Below are positions 10,001 to 22,391 of a DNA stretch of 64,000 nucleotides, piece after piece. Made by a program: the position numbers and the translations under genes. The stretch spans positions 1,612,001 through 1,676,000 of the forward strand of contig NC_052108.1 of assembly GCF_012273895.1 (NCBI RefSeq), written 5' to 3'. The notes beneath the pieces were generated by a model that had not been told where the DNA came from, searched no databases, and saw only the letters and a list, made by a program, of their open reading frames with translations. Source of the stretch: Zerene cesonia. Its lineage: Eukaryota; Arthropoda; Insecta; Lepidoptera; Pieridae. Each line of letters opens with the position of its first letter. Position 1 is the stretch's first letter.

Positions 10001-12600
10001 AAATTATTTCAACAAATTCCTTAATGACCCTTGATTTATACGATAAATAATTCTTTCAAATAATGGGAACGTTTTTAATAAATAATATAATACTTAGTCT
10101 CCGGTAAAATATTTAAAAGTACAATTAAATATAAAAGACAGTGCGTAACCATTAGGTCTTATCGAACATTCATATTTCGTTGCATTTAATTCTGATCTCT
10201 TAGTCATGAGATTTTCTACATATTTATAAGTTTTGGCAAATTAGTCTTATCTATGTAAAATACTTTATGGCTAGATTTTTTACAATGGCTTCTAAGACCA
10301 TAGTAATAATATGTATTTGAAAAATCGTAGTATTTCACGCTTTATCTATTACAAAGCTTTTTACAAACAAATTAAAATTCTATTTAGTACGCGATATCTC
10401 TACACAGATTCAAATTATATTTATTGATTTAAATTTTTCTATTTTTTTAACCTCAAATATTTTACTATTACTATGAATATATTGATCCGTATGCTTGGAT
10501 CCATTTTATTATATTTTAAGTATTGTGTTACAATAGAATTATTTCTTCCGTACACGCGGTCTCTTATACACGTTCTATTTTTTATCTGTAAAATATCTTT
10601 AGCCAGCACAATTTTAAAATAAGAATAAGAGTGTGAATTTGACATTATATTACTCCAAAATTAAATATTAGATTCCACATTATTTTAGACAGCCTAGTAA
10701 GGATATTAGAATTTCGGGATTTCATATTTTATTTAAACCGTTGGCTACGAATTATTATTTTTACGTCTTCCATTTACGCTGTAGTTTATAATTATATATT
10801 TACATGTACTTCGTGTTTAACCTGTATCTTTTTAACTTTTATTGTATTATTATTTCATTGTATAGGACACAAAAATTATCTCTACATGCGAGCAATAATT
10901 GCGGATTTAGTGCAATACACGTTTATTTTGGCGTTATAAATAATTTGTATTATAATTTAATGTGCTTATTTTATTGTAAGGTTAATATAACATATAGTAT
11001 AGATAAGCGAATAATTGGTAGCCAACATAGGTGGCCTATATTGTGTTTGATTTGTTGTTAACTCCATCGTGTACACTGCCACACTCGCCAACCGCTGTCA
11101 CTTATATAATTAAAATGAATAATAATTAATTTCTATCACAATAGAGACTTGTTGAAACAGTTCCACAATAAAATAAGAGTTGTTGAATTTTTTATAAAAG
11201 ATAAAACATATTAGATATATGATCTTGTAGTCTGGATTGAGTTTTTTTTACAGATTTTATTAGACGCGACAGTCGAAGTTACGGCGCCCATTCCGCTTAT
11301 TTTTGCTACAACACTTATTTAAATACAATAAAGTTACTTATACCGGATAGTACAATAGATATACAGATTTTACAAGATATACAATAGATTTTTTATACAA
11401 TAACGGCGTGATATACATATTACAAAGATTTTTTTAAAGCATAGTGGGCGGCGTAGCTATCTATGGTTAGATAATATTGGTTTTCAGTGAAATGGGTGCT
11501 GTTATATTATTAATTGTACATATTTATTATAATATACAACAATAGACTGGTAATTTTACAATGTTGTTAGGTTTCTACAGAATTATACCGGGGCTGTGGA
11601 GAATTGATTGAAACTTTCTTAAATGTTAGACGCTTTGTTGTGGGCTTCGTGTCGTTCCCACTGTCTTCCAGATTTTATTGTTAAAGCAATGTTTGTTTTG
11701 TAATAAATGACCAGAAACCCACACGTAATGTGACATAGCCGTATTAGAATAGCGCAAGAGATACTCTCAGGAAACAGAACAACGATATAAAAGCGTTATG
11801 GACATAGTTTTCTAGTTATTTAAATTATTTTGACAATGATAATGACCCCTATATACTTTTATTTGACATACGTTGAATGTTATTTTATAGTTGCGTAGAT
11901 AGCGTAGTTGTTACCAATGTCTGATAGGCCTACAAATCATGTCTCTGCAGCCCCGCTCACAGTGTTACAATAGAATATATTTTCTTACATACAAATACAC
12001 CGAAATAGACTATATGAGATTGATTTTATACAATCCCAGAATACAAGATCGAACTTTTTACACAGTACAGATTAAACAGGTTTTATTTTCATTTCACCAT
12101 AGACTTTTGTTGGTATTTCTTTTTCGAAACAGTTGGTTGCGATACGGTCACAAAGATCCGGGCGAAAAATTTTAACGTTGGCAATTAATATAAAAAGTGA
12201 ATTTGTAAATATATTTTATAGTTCTTCCAAAATGATATCAGTATTAAATACAAAATTCGATTCGGTTAGGTCAAAAGTATAAGTGTGATCTTATAGAAAA
12301 TTTGTATTAGATTCTTCACCATGTAACTTCTTTCGTATAGTTATTTTATAATTATATTAATTTTTATTATTTTAGATTTATTGTATTTTAATTGAATTGT
12401 AACGTTCTTGCCTAGATTTGCATTTATATTAGTTACATATTATGCGTTGAAAGTTGATACCATCGTATTTATGTATATTATTATTCTATTAAGGGTTTTG
12501 TTTGTTTTTGTCATTTAATAGAAGTAAAATGTTGTAAAAAGTAAGCTCGTTGTATTTTATCAAATAAACACTTTTTAGTCCAACTGAAGCAATATAGAGC
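7061..12600. other. Long AT-rich stretch, distal 3'UTR or intergenic
   Basis: Very AT-rich with many stop codons in all frames. The small ORFs at 7706, 8078, 10439, 10804 and 11939 have random-looking composition. A last AATAAA at 12563-12568 is a possible distal polyadenylation signal. Two GGCGCC hexamers at 8209-8214 and 8228-8233 bracket a short GC-rich patch of unknown meaning. No gene is supported. Confidence 0.45.
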
Positions 12601-13575
12601 AGTTTTATTTACTTTTCTTTTAATACCCTATTTACTGTTTACCTGTTTTATTTTAATAATATTAAACCTTGACACAATAAGTAACTGAAAAAGAATTAAT
12701 TTTATTTAACATTTGACTACAGCTGAAAAGGCCTCAGAAAAAATGTTGTATTTTTTTACCATTAAGAATAACGATTGATGCTTTTAACGCAGATAACATA
12801 ATGCTATATGAGGCTGGTGTTAGGAAATATATCTTAGAAAAAAACTTTAATTAGTAAATAATTAGGTCAATTGTTAAAATTTTCATTTAACTATGTGAGC
12901 ACGCTAAGCTCTGGCTCTTGCGTCAAATTCATTACATACAATATTGTACTTGATTTAGAATACATGGATTTTTATTCGCTGTGGCTTTGTGACGGAGAGG
13001 CACAAATCTGCTTATAATCTACGGCGATATAGTGTACTTCAAAATTTTTATTCCAATATACAAAAAAAGTTGAAAAACTTAATCTAAATGTAATTGCTTA
13101 TAGCGCCATCTAGTAGATTTGAATTTAATTAATTAACACAATTCAAACCTACCTCCAGGGGCTGAAAAACTTTATTTTTGTTTCTTTTTCTTTAATGTAA
13201 TAGCTATTGAACGGATTTATCTAAAATTTAATGTAAAAACAAGCATGGTTTGCCAATGTCAATGTATGAGCAATATCGTTTGCTTTATATTTCGAAAATC
13301 CGACAGATTGAGAATTTTAATCAAAACGTGGAAGTTAATTTGTTAGCAAATAAAACTAAATATCATAAACTAATCTGTTATTATAACGAGTATTGAAAAC
13401 TTACAATTTATTTATTTCAATTTATATATATTAGGAGTATGGATTTAACTCTTTGTTAGTTATGAATTAATTCAATCCATTTTAAATTATAACTTTAGAA
13501 TCAACCCACGCATACCCGATCAAGAGACTAGTAACAGAAACAATAAAAATAATAAAACAAATATATCACAACAAT
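12601..13575. other. Intergenic DNA between zinc-finger gene and TEFM
   Basis: AT-rich sequence with no supported gene. It contains the short motif TAGCGCCATCTA (13101-13112), also seen at 18059-18069 and, inverted, near 25985. The TEFM 3'UTR probably extends leftward from 13576 into this region. Confidence 0.4.
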
Positions 13576-16500
13576 TTAATCAGCCTTCTTTGACAACAAT
13601 TTATCAATTTTACTTTTATTCCTATAAATACAAAGGTCCATGAACGTCAATGCAAACAGCATGCACTGAGCCATCATGTCTCTTTCTAGGTCCTTTTCGT
13701 CCCTAAACCTGGCCTGAAGTCGATCTGGAACATAAACGTGGCTATTGTTTGCTGATATTTCATTATATTCCTTTAGAAGCATTTCCACTGTTTGGTCTGA
13801 CGTCACTCTCTCGTTGCCTATGAGGGTACCGTATAATCTGTAATTAAAAATAAAATGACTATAGTTAAGACCAGGCGAAGTTTCAAATTGAACTAAATAT
13901 ATGCAATAAAATATATCTAAAAAATTACTAAATACAAAGTATCAAAAGAAAAAAGAAAAACATTTTTATAGTATTTCAGCAACGTTAAAAGATTTTTAAA
14001 TTAAGAAAAATTCAAGTAGAAGTTGTGTTAGAGCCATCTAGGTATAAACATTTAAACTATAATAATCTGTTGGTGTTTTAAATTGAACAATTTAACAGAT
14101 GTTGGTGTCGGTACTTCAATTGTTATATAGATAATGAATATTATGCCTTTACTATTGTGGCGTGTTGCGTGTTCTGTGTGGTGTGTTCCGTGTTCCGTGA
14201 GAGTGAGCGAATTAATGCGCGTAAAAATAAACCCATTACGCCAATACACACCTAAAAGGCAACGAGGAGCGCAAAAAGAAGACATTCTGAATAAATTTCT
14301 TCTCCATATCGCTGGATTCCTCATCTTTTTCTACACTAAAAATATAAGAATATACAAATTAAAAATATGTAAATTAAGCATATTCATTACCTTTAATTAA
14401 AGAAGTTATTTTCGTATTATAGGTTACAACTTCGAAAACACAGAATATGGTACCAATAGGATAATAGATAGATGACATTTTTGAATTAAGTCAGCAAATG
14501 AAATGTTTTACCCACTCACCCACTCACCCACTCACACTCGCACACATACACACTAATCCAATACCTCGCTTTTGGTTATGCATGGAAACAAAGAAACACG
14601 ATTAAATATTATATAGAAGTAATGACAACTCTTTTAAACTTAAATATCTCCATTTTAATGAAGGGCTTTAGCTACTGTAGCACTTTAATGAAATTCAAAA
14701 CACACAATAAAACAAATCCTTACATACTTAAATATTATAAATGGGAATGTATTTGTTTGTCTTTCATTTTGTAAAGAAACAATTTTATGATATAATTTCT
14801 GTCTTGAGACAGCTGGTAGGCTATCTAGAAAATTTTTACTGCAAGGAAACTTAAATTTCTCATGGGAATTTTATTTGACTACGCGCCAGGAGCCACGGGC
14901 GGAAAGTAGTATATATACATACCTGTCCATGTTCCCTCTAGCAGATATAAAAGCGACCATCATGGACACCATTTGTGCTTTTTGCAAGTTAATCCCAAGC
15001 ACTTTGGGGTTGTTGGGGTCGCTCCCAGAGGCCCGGAGGCTTGTGGCCTCTGCCTTCATCACATAGATGTCAGCTGTTGGCAGTTTCGTTACTATATTCC
15101 AGGACTAGAATATTTAATTTGGTATTTTAATATATACATCCTACATTTACAACTAATTTTACAAATATGAAAATTTTCAGACATGGATGAATTTTTTGTT
15201 ATTCTTTCAGAAAAAGACAGCAATTGTTATGAACTGATTGACTGTATGAAATATGGTACAGAGATAGATTAAAACCTAGATAATCATATGAGCTCCTTTG
15301 AATCTCCTACATTGGATAGGCTTTCTGGATCTCCAGTCTCAGGATATCATTTCTTGGATCTCAAACTATCTCTGCAGCAAATATCGTCATTTCTAAGATT
15401 AGCAAGTTCCAGTAAACAAACAAACAAACAAATTAGCCTTTGAATATATTATTATGGATATAGATAAACTTACAATTTCTAAAATATCACTGAGCTGATA
15501 TCTCTTGTTCTCGGGGTAGTGTATACTCTGGTATTGCCATTCCAACACTTCATAATTACTCTTATCTATTAAAGTCCAAGATACTGAATTGATTGTTATG
15601 TACACTGTTAATACTGACTTGGCCGCCTGAAAAAAAAACAAATAGGAATAGTTATAAGTACTATTAAACTCAAAAAACAACCAAATCATACATAAGAAAA
15701 GGAAAAATCTTTAAAATGTGAATTTTAATAAGAACAATACAACAAGTTCAAGTTACTCAAAGTGTAGAAAAATGACAAAAATAAAAATGTTTTAAATTCA
15801 CATTAGCAGTTATTTTTTAACAAATCTTAAATTTTTAAACCATTGCTATGTATAATTTTGTGTTGAAACACAAAGAAAACCTTCTTAAATTTTGGAAAGA
15901 ATAGATATACAATGGGTGAATTCAGGTGGACCACTATTTATTAATTACTAGCTATCCGCTCGCGGCTCTGCCTGCGTAGTCGCAGGAAACTTAGACCTGG
16001 GGTTTTTCTCGCATGTTCCCGTTCCTGTAGGATTTTCGGGATAAAAACTATCCTATGTCCGTCTCCTGGGTCCAAGCTACCTCTGCACAAATTTTCAGCC
16101 AAATTGGTTAATCCGTTCCTCAGTTATAAATAGTGTAACTAACACCACTTTCTTTTACATATATAGATTATAAGATTTATACTTTTGGTTGCTTTATGAA
16201 CTTTATTTACTTTAATGAAAACTCAAAATTCAAATATGACTATGGCAACGTTTAAAGTGCTATTAAAATTATATAACACACCTGTCTCATATTCTCGGAC
16301 AATGTAGGGTTTAATATTTGGCCCTTTATTTGTTTCAATGCATTTGGTTCTTCGGCTTTAATTTTCCCCTGCAATATACTGTCAAACAGTTTCTCTGCAT
16401 GCTTCTCACTGAAGCCTTCTATAAGCTCTATGTCAATTAAACTACTTACCGGGCCATTGTTATTTATATATTGAGATATGCTTTTTGATCTTTTTTTTGT

Positions 16501-17728
16501 AACATCATACCTAGAAAACATGACAAATAAAATTATAAATATATGTTGCCTGAAGTAGGAGTTTAAAAACTGATATATTATAATCTTGCTTGCGAGATTA
16601 CAAAACTACTAGCTTTCTCTTATCATTAAGGGGTATGAAATATAGATGTTGCCCAATTCTCAGATCTAATTGATATGGACACAAAATTTCATGAGAATCG
16701 ATCCAGCTATTTCAGAGGAGTATGGTTACTAACATTGTGATATGAGAATTTTATATACATAGATAAAACATTGTGATCATGTGCAAATTGTGCATATAAA
16801 TGCATTATTTTTTGTCAAGATTGCAATCAATGATATTTAAAATTTTACAGTGAGATATGTATAATATTAATTCATATACCGCAGTAATGTAACGAAACTT
16901 GTGCAGAAAGGCATGACAGATTTTTACATGTATATTTTACTGGTCTGAGAATATGGCACAGTATACTTTCAGACCCCAAGTGATGTAAGGGTGTCCTCAC
17001 TACTAACATAACATAATGTTATGTTAGTAGTGAGGGTTACTTATTTATGTACATACCTAATTGTATGATATAAATAATTGACACATTTTTAAGAAATGTG
17101 TAAAACAATACCATCAAATGTCATGAGAATTCCTTATAACGAGTGTGGGTGTCTACTTATATTGCAATTTCAAGATAATTTAGTACTTTTGAAAGTAACC
17201 TTTTATTACTTTTTAAAGGTTTTGTTTTAAAGATTTTCTTTATACAACAAATGAATCAAGTTGTAACTAATTAAATACACTGCATTCCTATGAGTTCGAT
17301 AGCTTTATACTTACATGTTTAATTCAATTAGGTAGGGTTATTCAACTTGAAAATTATTAATATTTATGCAAAATTTCAAAGTTGCTGTTCCTGATGGCTC
17401 TCCAATTGAATCGTCTGCACCATCGAACAATTAAAATATAGAAGTATAAGAAGCTTTAAATAAATTCTATCATACCTTGACAAAGTTGAAACATCTGATT
17501 TGTTTATAACCTCTAAAATATTTTTCTTTTCTATTTCACTGTACTTGTTTTCTAGCTTTTGACCATAATATCTTCCGAATCTACAGAAGGTACACGACGG
17601 TAACTGCAACAGTAATTAATTTGAGTTTTGAGTAAATACTTGTTCTATACAAGATTCTTTATATGTATTGCATGATGTTTTTAGTTACGTACAATTTTCC
17701 TCGAAGACGCGAAATATAAATTAAACAT
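13576..17728 (-). CDS. TEFM: Mitochondrial transcription elongation factor TEFM
   Basis: Six coding exons join in frame: 17693-17728, 17476-17603, 16282-16510, 15474-15626, 14923-15104 and 13576-13837, giving 990 nt (329 aa; human TEFM is about 360). All junctions are GT/AG with matching phases. Residues 1-27 (MFNLYFASSRKILPS...) are basic and hydrophobic without acidic residues, like a mitochondrial presequence. Residues about 60-130 contain a helix-hairpin-helix-like region (GPVSSLIDIELIEGFSEKHA). Residues about 135-325 form an RNase H-like fold beginning VLTVYITINSVSWTLID and including LEWQYQSIHYP and WNIVTKLPTADIYV. TEFM binds mitochondrial RNA polymerase and raises its processivity in the matrix. 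The ATG at 17728 is chosen because it alone joins exon 2 in frame through a good donor (GTACGT). The identification is by recalled family pattern. Confidence 0.85.
14510..14556 (+). repeat. Short tandem repeat (CCCACTCA)n
   Basis: Three CCCACTCA units followed by a CACACATACACAC tract, inside the last TEFM intron. The second copy of the locus (37920-37970) has four units and a longer CA run, so the tract differs between the two assembled copies. Confidence 0.8.
15948..16167 (-). mobile_element. Helitron-like insertion in TEFM intron, present in one copy only
   Basis: Read on the minus strand the element starts TC and ends CTAG; on plus it begins CTAG after A (15947) and ends GA before T (16168), the A/T insertion signature of Helitrons. 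Interior motifs (CCGTTCCTGTAGGATTTTCGGGATAAAAACTATCC in overlapping pieces) are typical of Lepidoptera copies. The homologous intron in the second copy (around 39330-39365) lacks it. Confidence 0.65.
16995..17035. repeat. 41-bp near-perfect palindrome
   Basis: CCTCACTACTAACATAACAT and its exact reverse complement flank a single central A. It lies in the TEFM intron between coding exons 2 and 3. The matching region of the second copy (about 40100-40135) lacks the palindrome. Confidence 0.9.
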
Positions 17729-19094
17729 ATTATATTCGGGCAACCTAATAAACTTATTAACATAAATGCATTTGTTTAAAAAAATAATTCAAGCCTCCAA
17801 TGTTTTGGTTTTTGATCTTCTGCTTTTTAACGTCACAAAATCTGACAGTTACATTTGGCAAACAGCAAATTTACGAATGGTGAATTGTGTAAAAGGACAA
17901 AATGCTTATTATATCAATAATAAAAAAGGGGAAAACATATTATTGCCGGAAACTTTTGTAATCCCTGCTACCTAGTGCCCATGGCACGAACATTAAAATA
18001 TTTCACAATTTATTATTCAAGGAGTATATTATTTCTAAAAAACCAAATATTATAGAACAGCGCCATCTATACCAATACATTCTGATAGTCTTTCTTCTAC
18101 TGTCTTATATACAATATTACATTATAAAAGTATTGGTAATCCGCAATAGATGTCATCAGACTCAAAATTTACAATAACGTTTACGTCTTTAAAACGCTTA
18201 CGTGTTTTGTCATTCATCATTCTAGCGAGTGCGATTGTGGTTCCTTCACCTAATAATATAAAATGTCCGTAGAAATTTAAGTTCATAGTTACATACCGAG
18301 ACCATCAGAAATATAAAAAAAATATGTTAGGGTTTTAGTATTCTAATAAAAATGTACAGTTAATTACATAATGTTATACAATTAATACCCGTTTACTTGG
18401 GTATCTACCTATTTGCAACTACAGACAAGAGGTTCAAATATTTACGCTGCAGTCCAAATGTACTGTCACAAACATAAGTTTAGTCGAATAATCTTAGATA
18501 AACATTTGTGAAACTCACTATAAATGTATAAATTTATTACGATGATTAAAAGTCCAGTGTATTTACATCTACGATCTTTTTATTACCGCTTTACCTCTTT
18601 TTATATTGAGTATTGCAAATATCAAATAAGAAAGAAACAAATGATTATTATAAAAAGGCCATTAATGTTTACACACATACGTAGGTAGGTTTTGAAAAAT
18701 TAAGCTATCAAAAAGACATAATATTCAATTATTTTCATTAAAAGCTAAACCGCCTTCGAAGTCGATAAAATTTACATGGGACTACACCGGCTTTCAAATA
18801 AAATAAGAATTATCAAAATTGGTTCACCCAGTCGAAAGTTCTGAGGTAACAAACCCAAAAAAAAATATCAAATTGATACCCCCTCCTTCCTTAATTTACC
18901 TGTAGTTGGTTGAAAAAATTCGAGTCATTCAATATTATAATAAGAAGAACAGTCAAAGAAGAAACTTTAGATAGATGTAACTGTAGTTTGTACAAAGCAA
19001 TAGAGAAGTGGATAATGATTTTTCACGGAGAGTTGTCAACAAGAAGTGAAATAATATATCTATCCCGCTCAATCTCGCGTAGTGAGTCGACAAA
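17729..19094. promoter_or_regulatory. Divergent promoter region between TEFM and the orphan exon
   Basis: 1.37 kb separates the TEFM start codon (minus) from the ATG of the plus-strand exon at 19095, so the two genes are head to head. Both transcripts presumably start here. No TATA box is convincing. The ORF at 17766-17975 lies in this region but lacks protein-like composition. A lepidopteran repeat occupies about 18739-18916. Confidence 0.45.
18739..18916 (+). repeat. Lepidopteran interspersed repeat (GGTTGAAAAA-ended)
   Basis: The stretch runs CATGGGACTACACCGGCTTTC, AATTGGTTCACCCAGTCGAAAG, GAGGTAACAAAC, a poly-A run, TACCCCCTCCTTCCTT and TAGTTGGTTGAAAAA. This order is a widespread dispersed repeat in Lepidoptera, recalled from general knowledge; class uncertain. 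The second copy of the locus carries it at 41781-41967. Confidence 0.5.
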
Positions 19095-19224
19095 ATGGCT
19101 GACTACCGCTCGAACACAGAACCGGCGCACGACTCCGCATTCATTCACCTTCCCTTCTTCGAGAAACTTCGCGTGCGTCTGGATTTCCTGATTACAACAC
19201 CTGGGACTGGTTTACAGGAGATTG
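19095..19224 (+). CDS. Unidentified first coding exon (MADYRSNTEP...)
   Basis: ATG in good context (acaaaATGG) opens 43 codons that run straight into a consensus donor, G|GTGAGT at 19225, in phase 1. The peptide starts MADYRSNTEPAHDSAFIHLP and contains FFEKLRVRLDFLITTP, a plausible folded start. It is identical at every base in the second copy (42146-42275), whereas the surrounding non-coding DNA differs, as expected for constrained coding sequence. I do not recognise the family. Joining to the ATF7IP 5' exon at 26117 would give Asp then TAA, so it is not a simple N-terminal extension of that gene. Its next exon was not found. Confidence 0.5.
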
Positions 19225-21460
19225 GTGAGTAAATAATCAAGTCTTTTCGCAGATATTAGATTGCTTGCTAACTCCTGGAGTTTGGAAACCAGCTGGCGGT
19301 CTACAAGAGTCGGAACTTCTGCAATAAATATTATAATCCTTCTTTATGAGCTAGGGGTGCGAAAATGGAAATTTTCTGCAGTCATAATAATATCTTAAAT
19401 TCTCGCATTATTAATGTATTTATTCTGGAAAAGTGGCCTATTCAGGATTGAATTCTTAGATACTAAAACAGCGAAATCATGATCATGACCATAATGTGGA
19501 TAGTCACGCGGCAAATTCCACTAGGCATTTTATTAAATTTAATGATGAATTTCAAGATAAGGTTAGGTATATCTGATTAAAATGGAGCATGCAATAACGG
19601 ATTCAAAATAATAAAGAAAGGAAATCGCAAAAAATCAAAATGGTTAGAAAATCATGGAATATATTTAATCGAATAAATATCAATTGGCATTGGCAGTGGG
19701 AAGAACGGAAACGCGGCAACATCGCACTGATCGAATACTGGCAACAGGCATTTACACGGGCTACTTGCGCGTTACGCGTCGTTGCCGGTCCGTCGAGTTC
19801 ATAAATGTGTGCTATCTGTTGAACACACACAATGTCATTGGACCAATAGCATCTTAGTCGAACAATGGCACACACACATTTTGTGTGTCCTTGAGTAACA
19901 TTATTAATAATTATGTTTTATGAATAGACATTATTGGTTTTAATAAGAGTAGACATATTCATGTTGTTAATTATGTGTTTTACATTATTAATTATGTAGG
20001 TACCTATCATTTCTTATCACATTCTTGATAATTACGTCATCGTCGTGTTTCTTTAGATTTATAAAACTTTTAAATTATTTTTATTCTAAGTGAAAATGTG
20101 ACGCCTAACCAAATGTTGATATCTTATATTGCAATAAACTCTTTTAAATCATTTCCTTAAAACGTACGCGTACGTTGAAAAATATATATGCATAAAATAA
20201 TTAAAAACAATTATTCATCAATTAAACTTCTGACTCTGGAAAAGAAAAGGTTATTCGAAAAATTTATTAAAAAAAAAAATTTAAGCTTAAATAAAATAAA
20301 TGTTAATCCTCTCCGCGCCTGCCGCGGCCGGTTGTTCTATATACGTAACAGTTTCATATTCAGTGGTCAAAGAAGATCGTACATTAACCATTGCTCGACT
20401 GTAGCTGCTTCTTTCGATTCGTTTTCTACTGACAGCCGCAATGTAATCTAAAGCGACTTTTTAACAGTTTGACAATGAGCTTGCTAACAGGAATGATGTT
20501 GTGCTGAATATGAATTAGAGATGTTCTGAATTTGTCTGTATTTATCATTTTAACGAATAATTTAATATTTATGGAGTAGGTACACTCACTCACATACCGA
20601 GTACTATTATGTTCATAACCCAACATCAAGTATTTATAACCCCCTTCATACTAAATACTATTTTTTGGGTTTAAACCTGTTACAGTGGAAATTTAGTTAT
20701 CGTACTGTGCAAAATGAAAAACTTAGATGATTAAATAACGGATACGCGTAATGTCACTTTGACCGGCATTACAAAAAGTTGTCTGATATTTTCTTTTTTT
20801 TATTAATATTTACTTATTTTCTTTGTCTATATTATGGTCTTTTATACACAAGTAATGTTAACAAATAAGTCGATACTTCACACATCCTTCCCCAGCCTTT
20901 CAAAAAATGATACTACAGAATACATGGAAAAATTTTTTTTGTTACGCAGAAAGACGAATTTGACGTAACTTTGAGTAGAATCTATTTTAGTAGTCATTCC
21001 TATCTGACCCAACACACTACGGCACGGGTCGGCTCTCTCCGCCTGCCTTCGTGCGTCACACACGCCGCGGCCAGAGCGGTGCGGCAACGTCGCATGATTT
21101 CAGAACACTTTTTTGTGCAAAACTCCATTTTATATATGCTGCAATTCATGAATTCTATAACATAATGCCATTTTTAATCTACGTATTGATTACTAAAAAT
21201 TGTCTTCTTCAATAAGATCAATTAATTATCAAAACTTTTATTCTATGATACATTTTTATTACAATGTCTTAGCATACTATTATGTCATGTCTAATCGTAC
21301 ATTACTAAATTAGTATTTAACCCTATAACCTATTTTTAAATCAGTAAGAGCTCGAAAGAGTTAGGTACATAATTATTCCGAGCTTAATGTACACGAGAAG
21401 CATTGAAAAGTAGAACGCAAGAGAATGAGAATACACACTACGTAATTTGACCTCGCGATA
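19225..21460. other. Intronic or intergenic DNA downstream of orphan exon
   Basis: No exon could be supported. GC-richer islands occur at about 20310-20335 and 20995-21095 amid AT-rich DNA. The small ORFs here (19603 minus, 20188 plus, 20426 minus, 20878 minus, 20971 plus) have no recognisable motifs. Confidence 0.4.
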
Positions 21461-21469
21461 ATATACATT

Positions 21470-21821
21470 GACACAATACTCGAGAGGCACAGAGTAATGA
21501 GTCTACACAGCGTTCTGTTCATTCGCCTTCAGACTCGGTTGTTTGTTTCACCTCGCGTGTAGGGTGAAGCGCTGATGCTGTCCCGCTTTCACGCGCGCCG
21601 GGCGTTGTTAATCGGAACTTGGCTTTCTCTGCACGCAATCTAGTCTGTACATTTTAGTTCTATTATTTGCCACTTTCTGTGGCGCTACGTTGGCGGCGGC
21701 CATTTTCTTCTTTCTCTTTCTGCTAACGTCAGTATCGTTAATGCCGCAATACGGAGTGCTTGTTTCGCGTGGTTGTTTATCTTCTCAATTCTTCTTTTGG
21801 AGTCTCTTCTCGAAATATTAG
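21470..21821 (+). promoter_or_regulatory. GC-rich promoter and putative non-coding 5' exon
   Basis: A local CpG-rich patch (CTTTCACGCGCGCCGGGCG at 21588-21606) and GGCGGCGGCCATTTTC at about 21691-21706 precede a possible donor, ATTAG|GTGGGT at 21822. The patch is well conserved in the second copy, where the donor is at 44878. This is a good candidate transcription start and first exon for ATF7IP, whose coding exon begins with an acceptor at 26115-26116. The link is inferred. Confidence 0.4.
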
Positions 21822-22169
21822 GTGGGTTCCCGATATTATTTATTAATAATTATGTTTTAAATTAGTTTGTGCTTGCAAAATTTAGTTGTAGTAGTGGATT
21901 TGTTTTGTTTTTTTCGTAGGAAATCTCCATGATATCGATATTTTTTGTTTTTTGTTTGTTTTGTCGTATTTTGTTTTCAACTAATTTTTTTTTTATATTT
22001 GGAAATTGTTTAGCATGAATGATTCGATATTAAGGTTGTTTATAAATAGACGGTTTACGGTTATTTATATTTTTATGTATGTTTTTTTCTCTTTATATGA
22101 TCTTTTCGGAAAGTTTAGAAATAAATGTTTCTCATTTTTCGACGCTTTTCAGTGTCACTATATAATATA

Positions 22170-22391
22170 CTAGCTTCCCACCCAGGAATTCGCCGGCATA
22201 GTCAAATAAAAGGGTTTTACCCGCATAATTTCCGTTCCCGTGGGGTTTCCGGGATAAAATCTATCATATGTTTTATAAAACCCGATCTCAAACTACCTCA
22301 GTACCAAATTGCACCCAAATCAGTTGAGTTGTTCAGGCGTAAAGAAATGACAGACATACAGAGTTACTTTTGTATTTATTATATTGGTAGA
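22170..22391 (-). mobile_element. Old Helitron-like element
   Basis: On plus it starts CTAG after A and ends GA before T. Interior motifs CCGTTCCCGTGGGGTTTCCGGGATAAAATC and GTAAAGAAATGACAGACA-like segments match the Lepidoptera family. It is present in both copies of the locus (second at about 45226-45436), so it predates their divergence. Confidence 0.6.

Noticed and set aside
17766..17975. 69-aa plus-strand ORF next to the TEFM start
   Set aside because: It overlaps no splice signals and shows no domain. It lies in the divergent promoter region. Presence in both copies is expected for alleles and is not evidence of coding.
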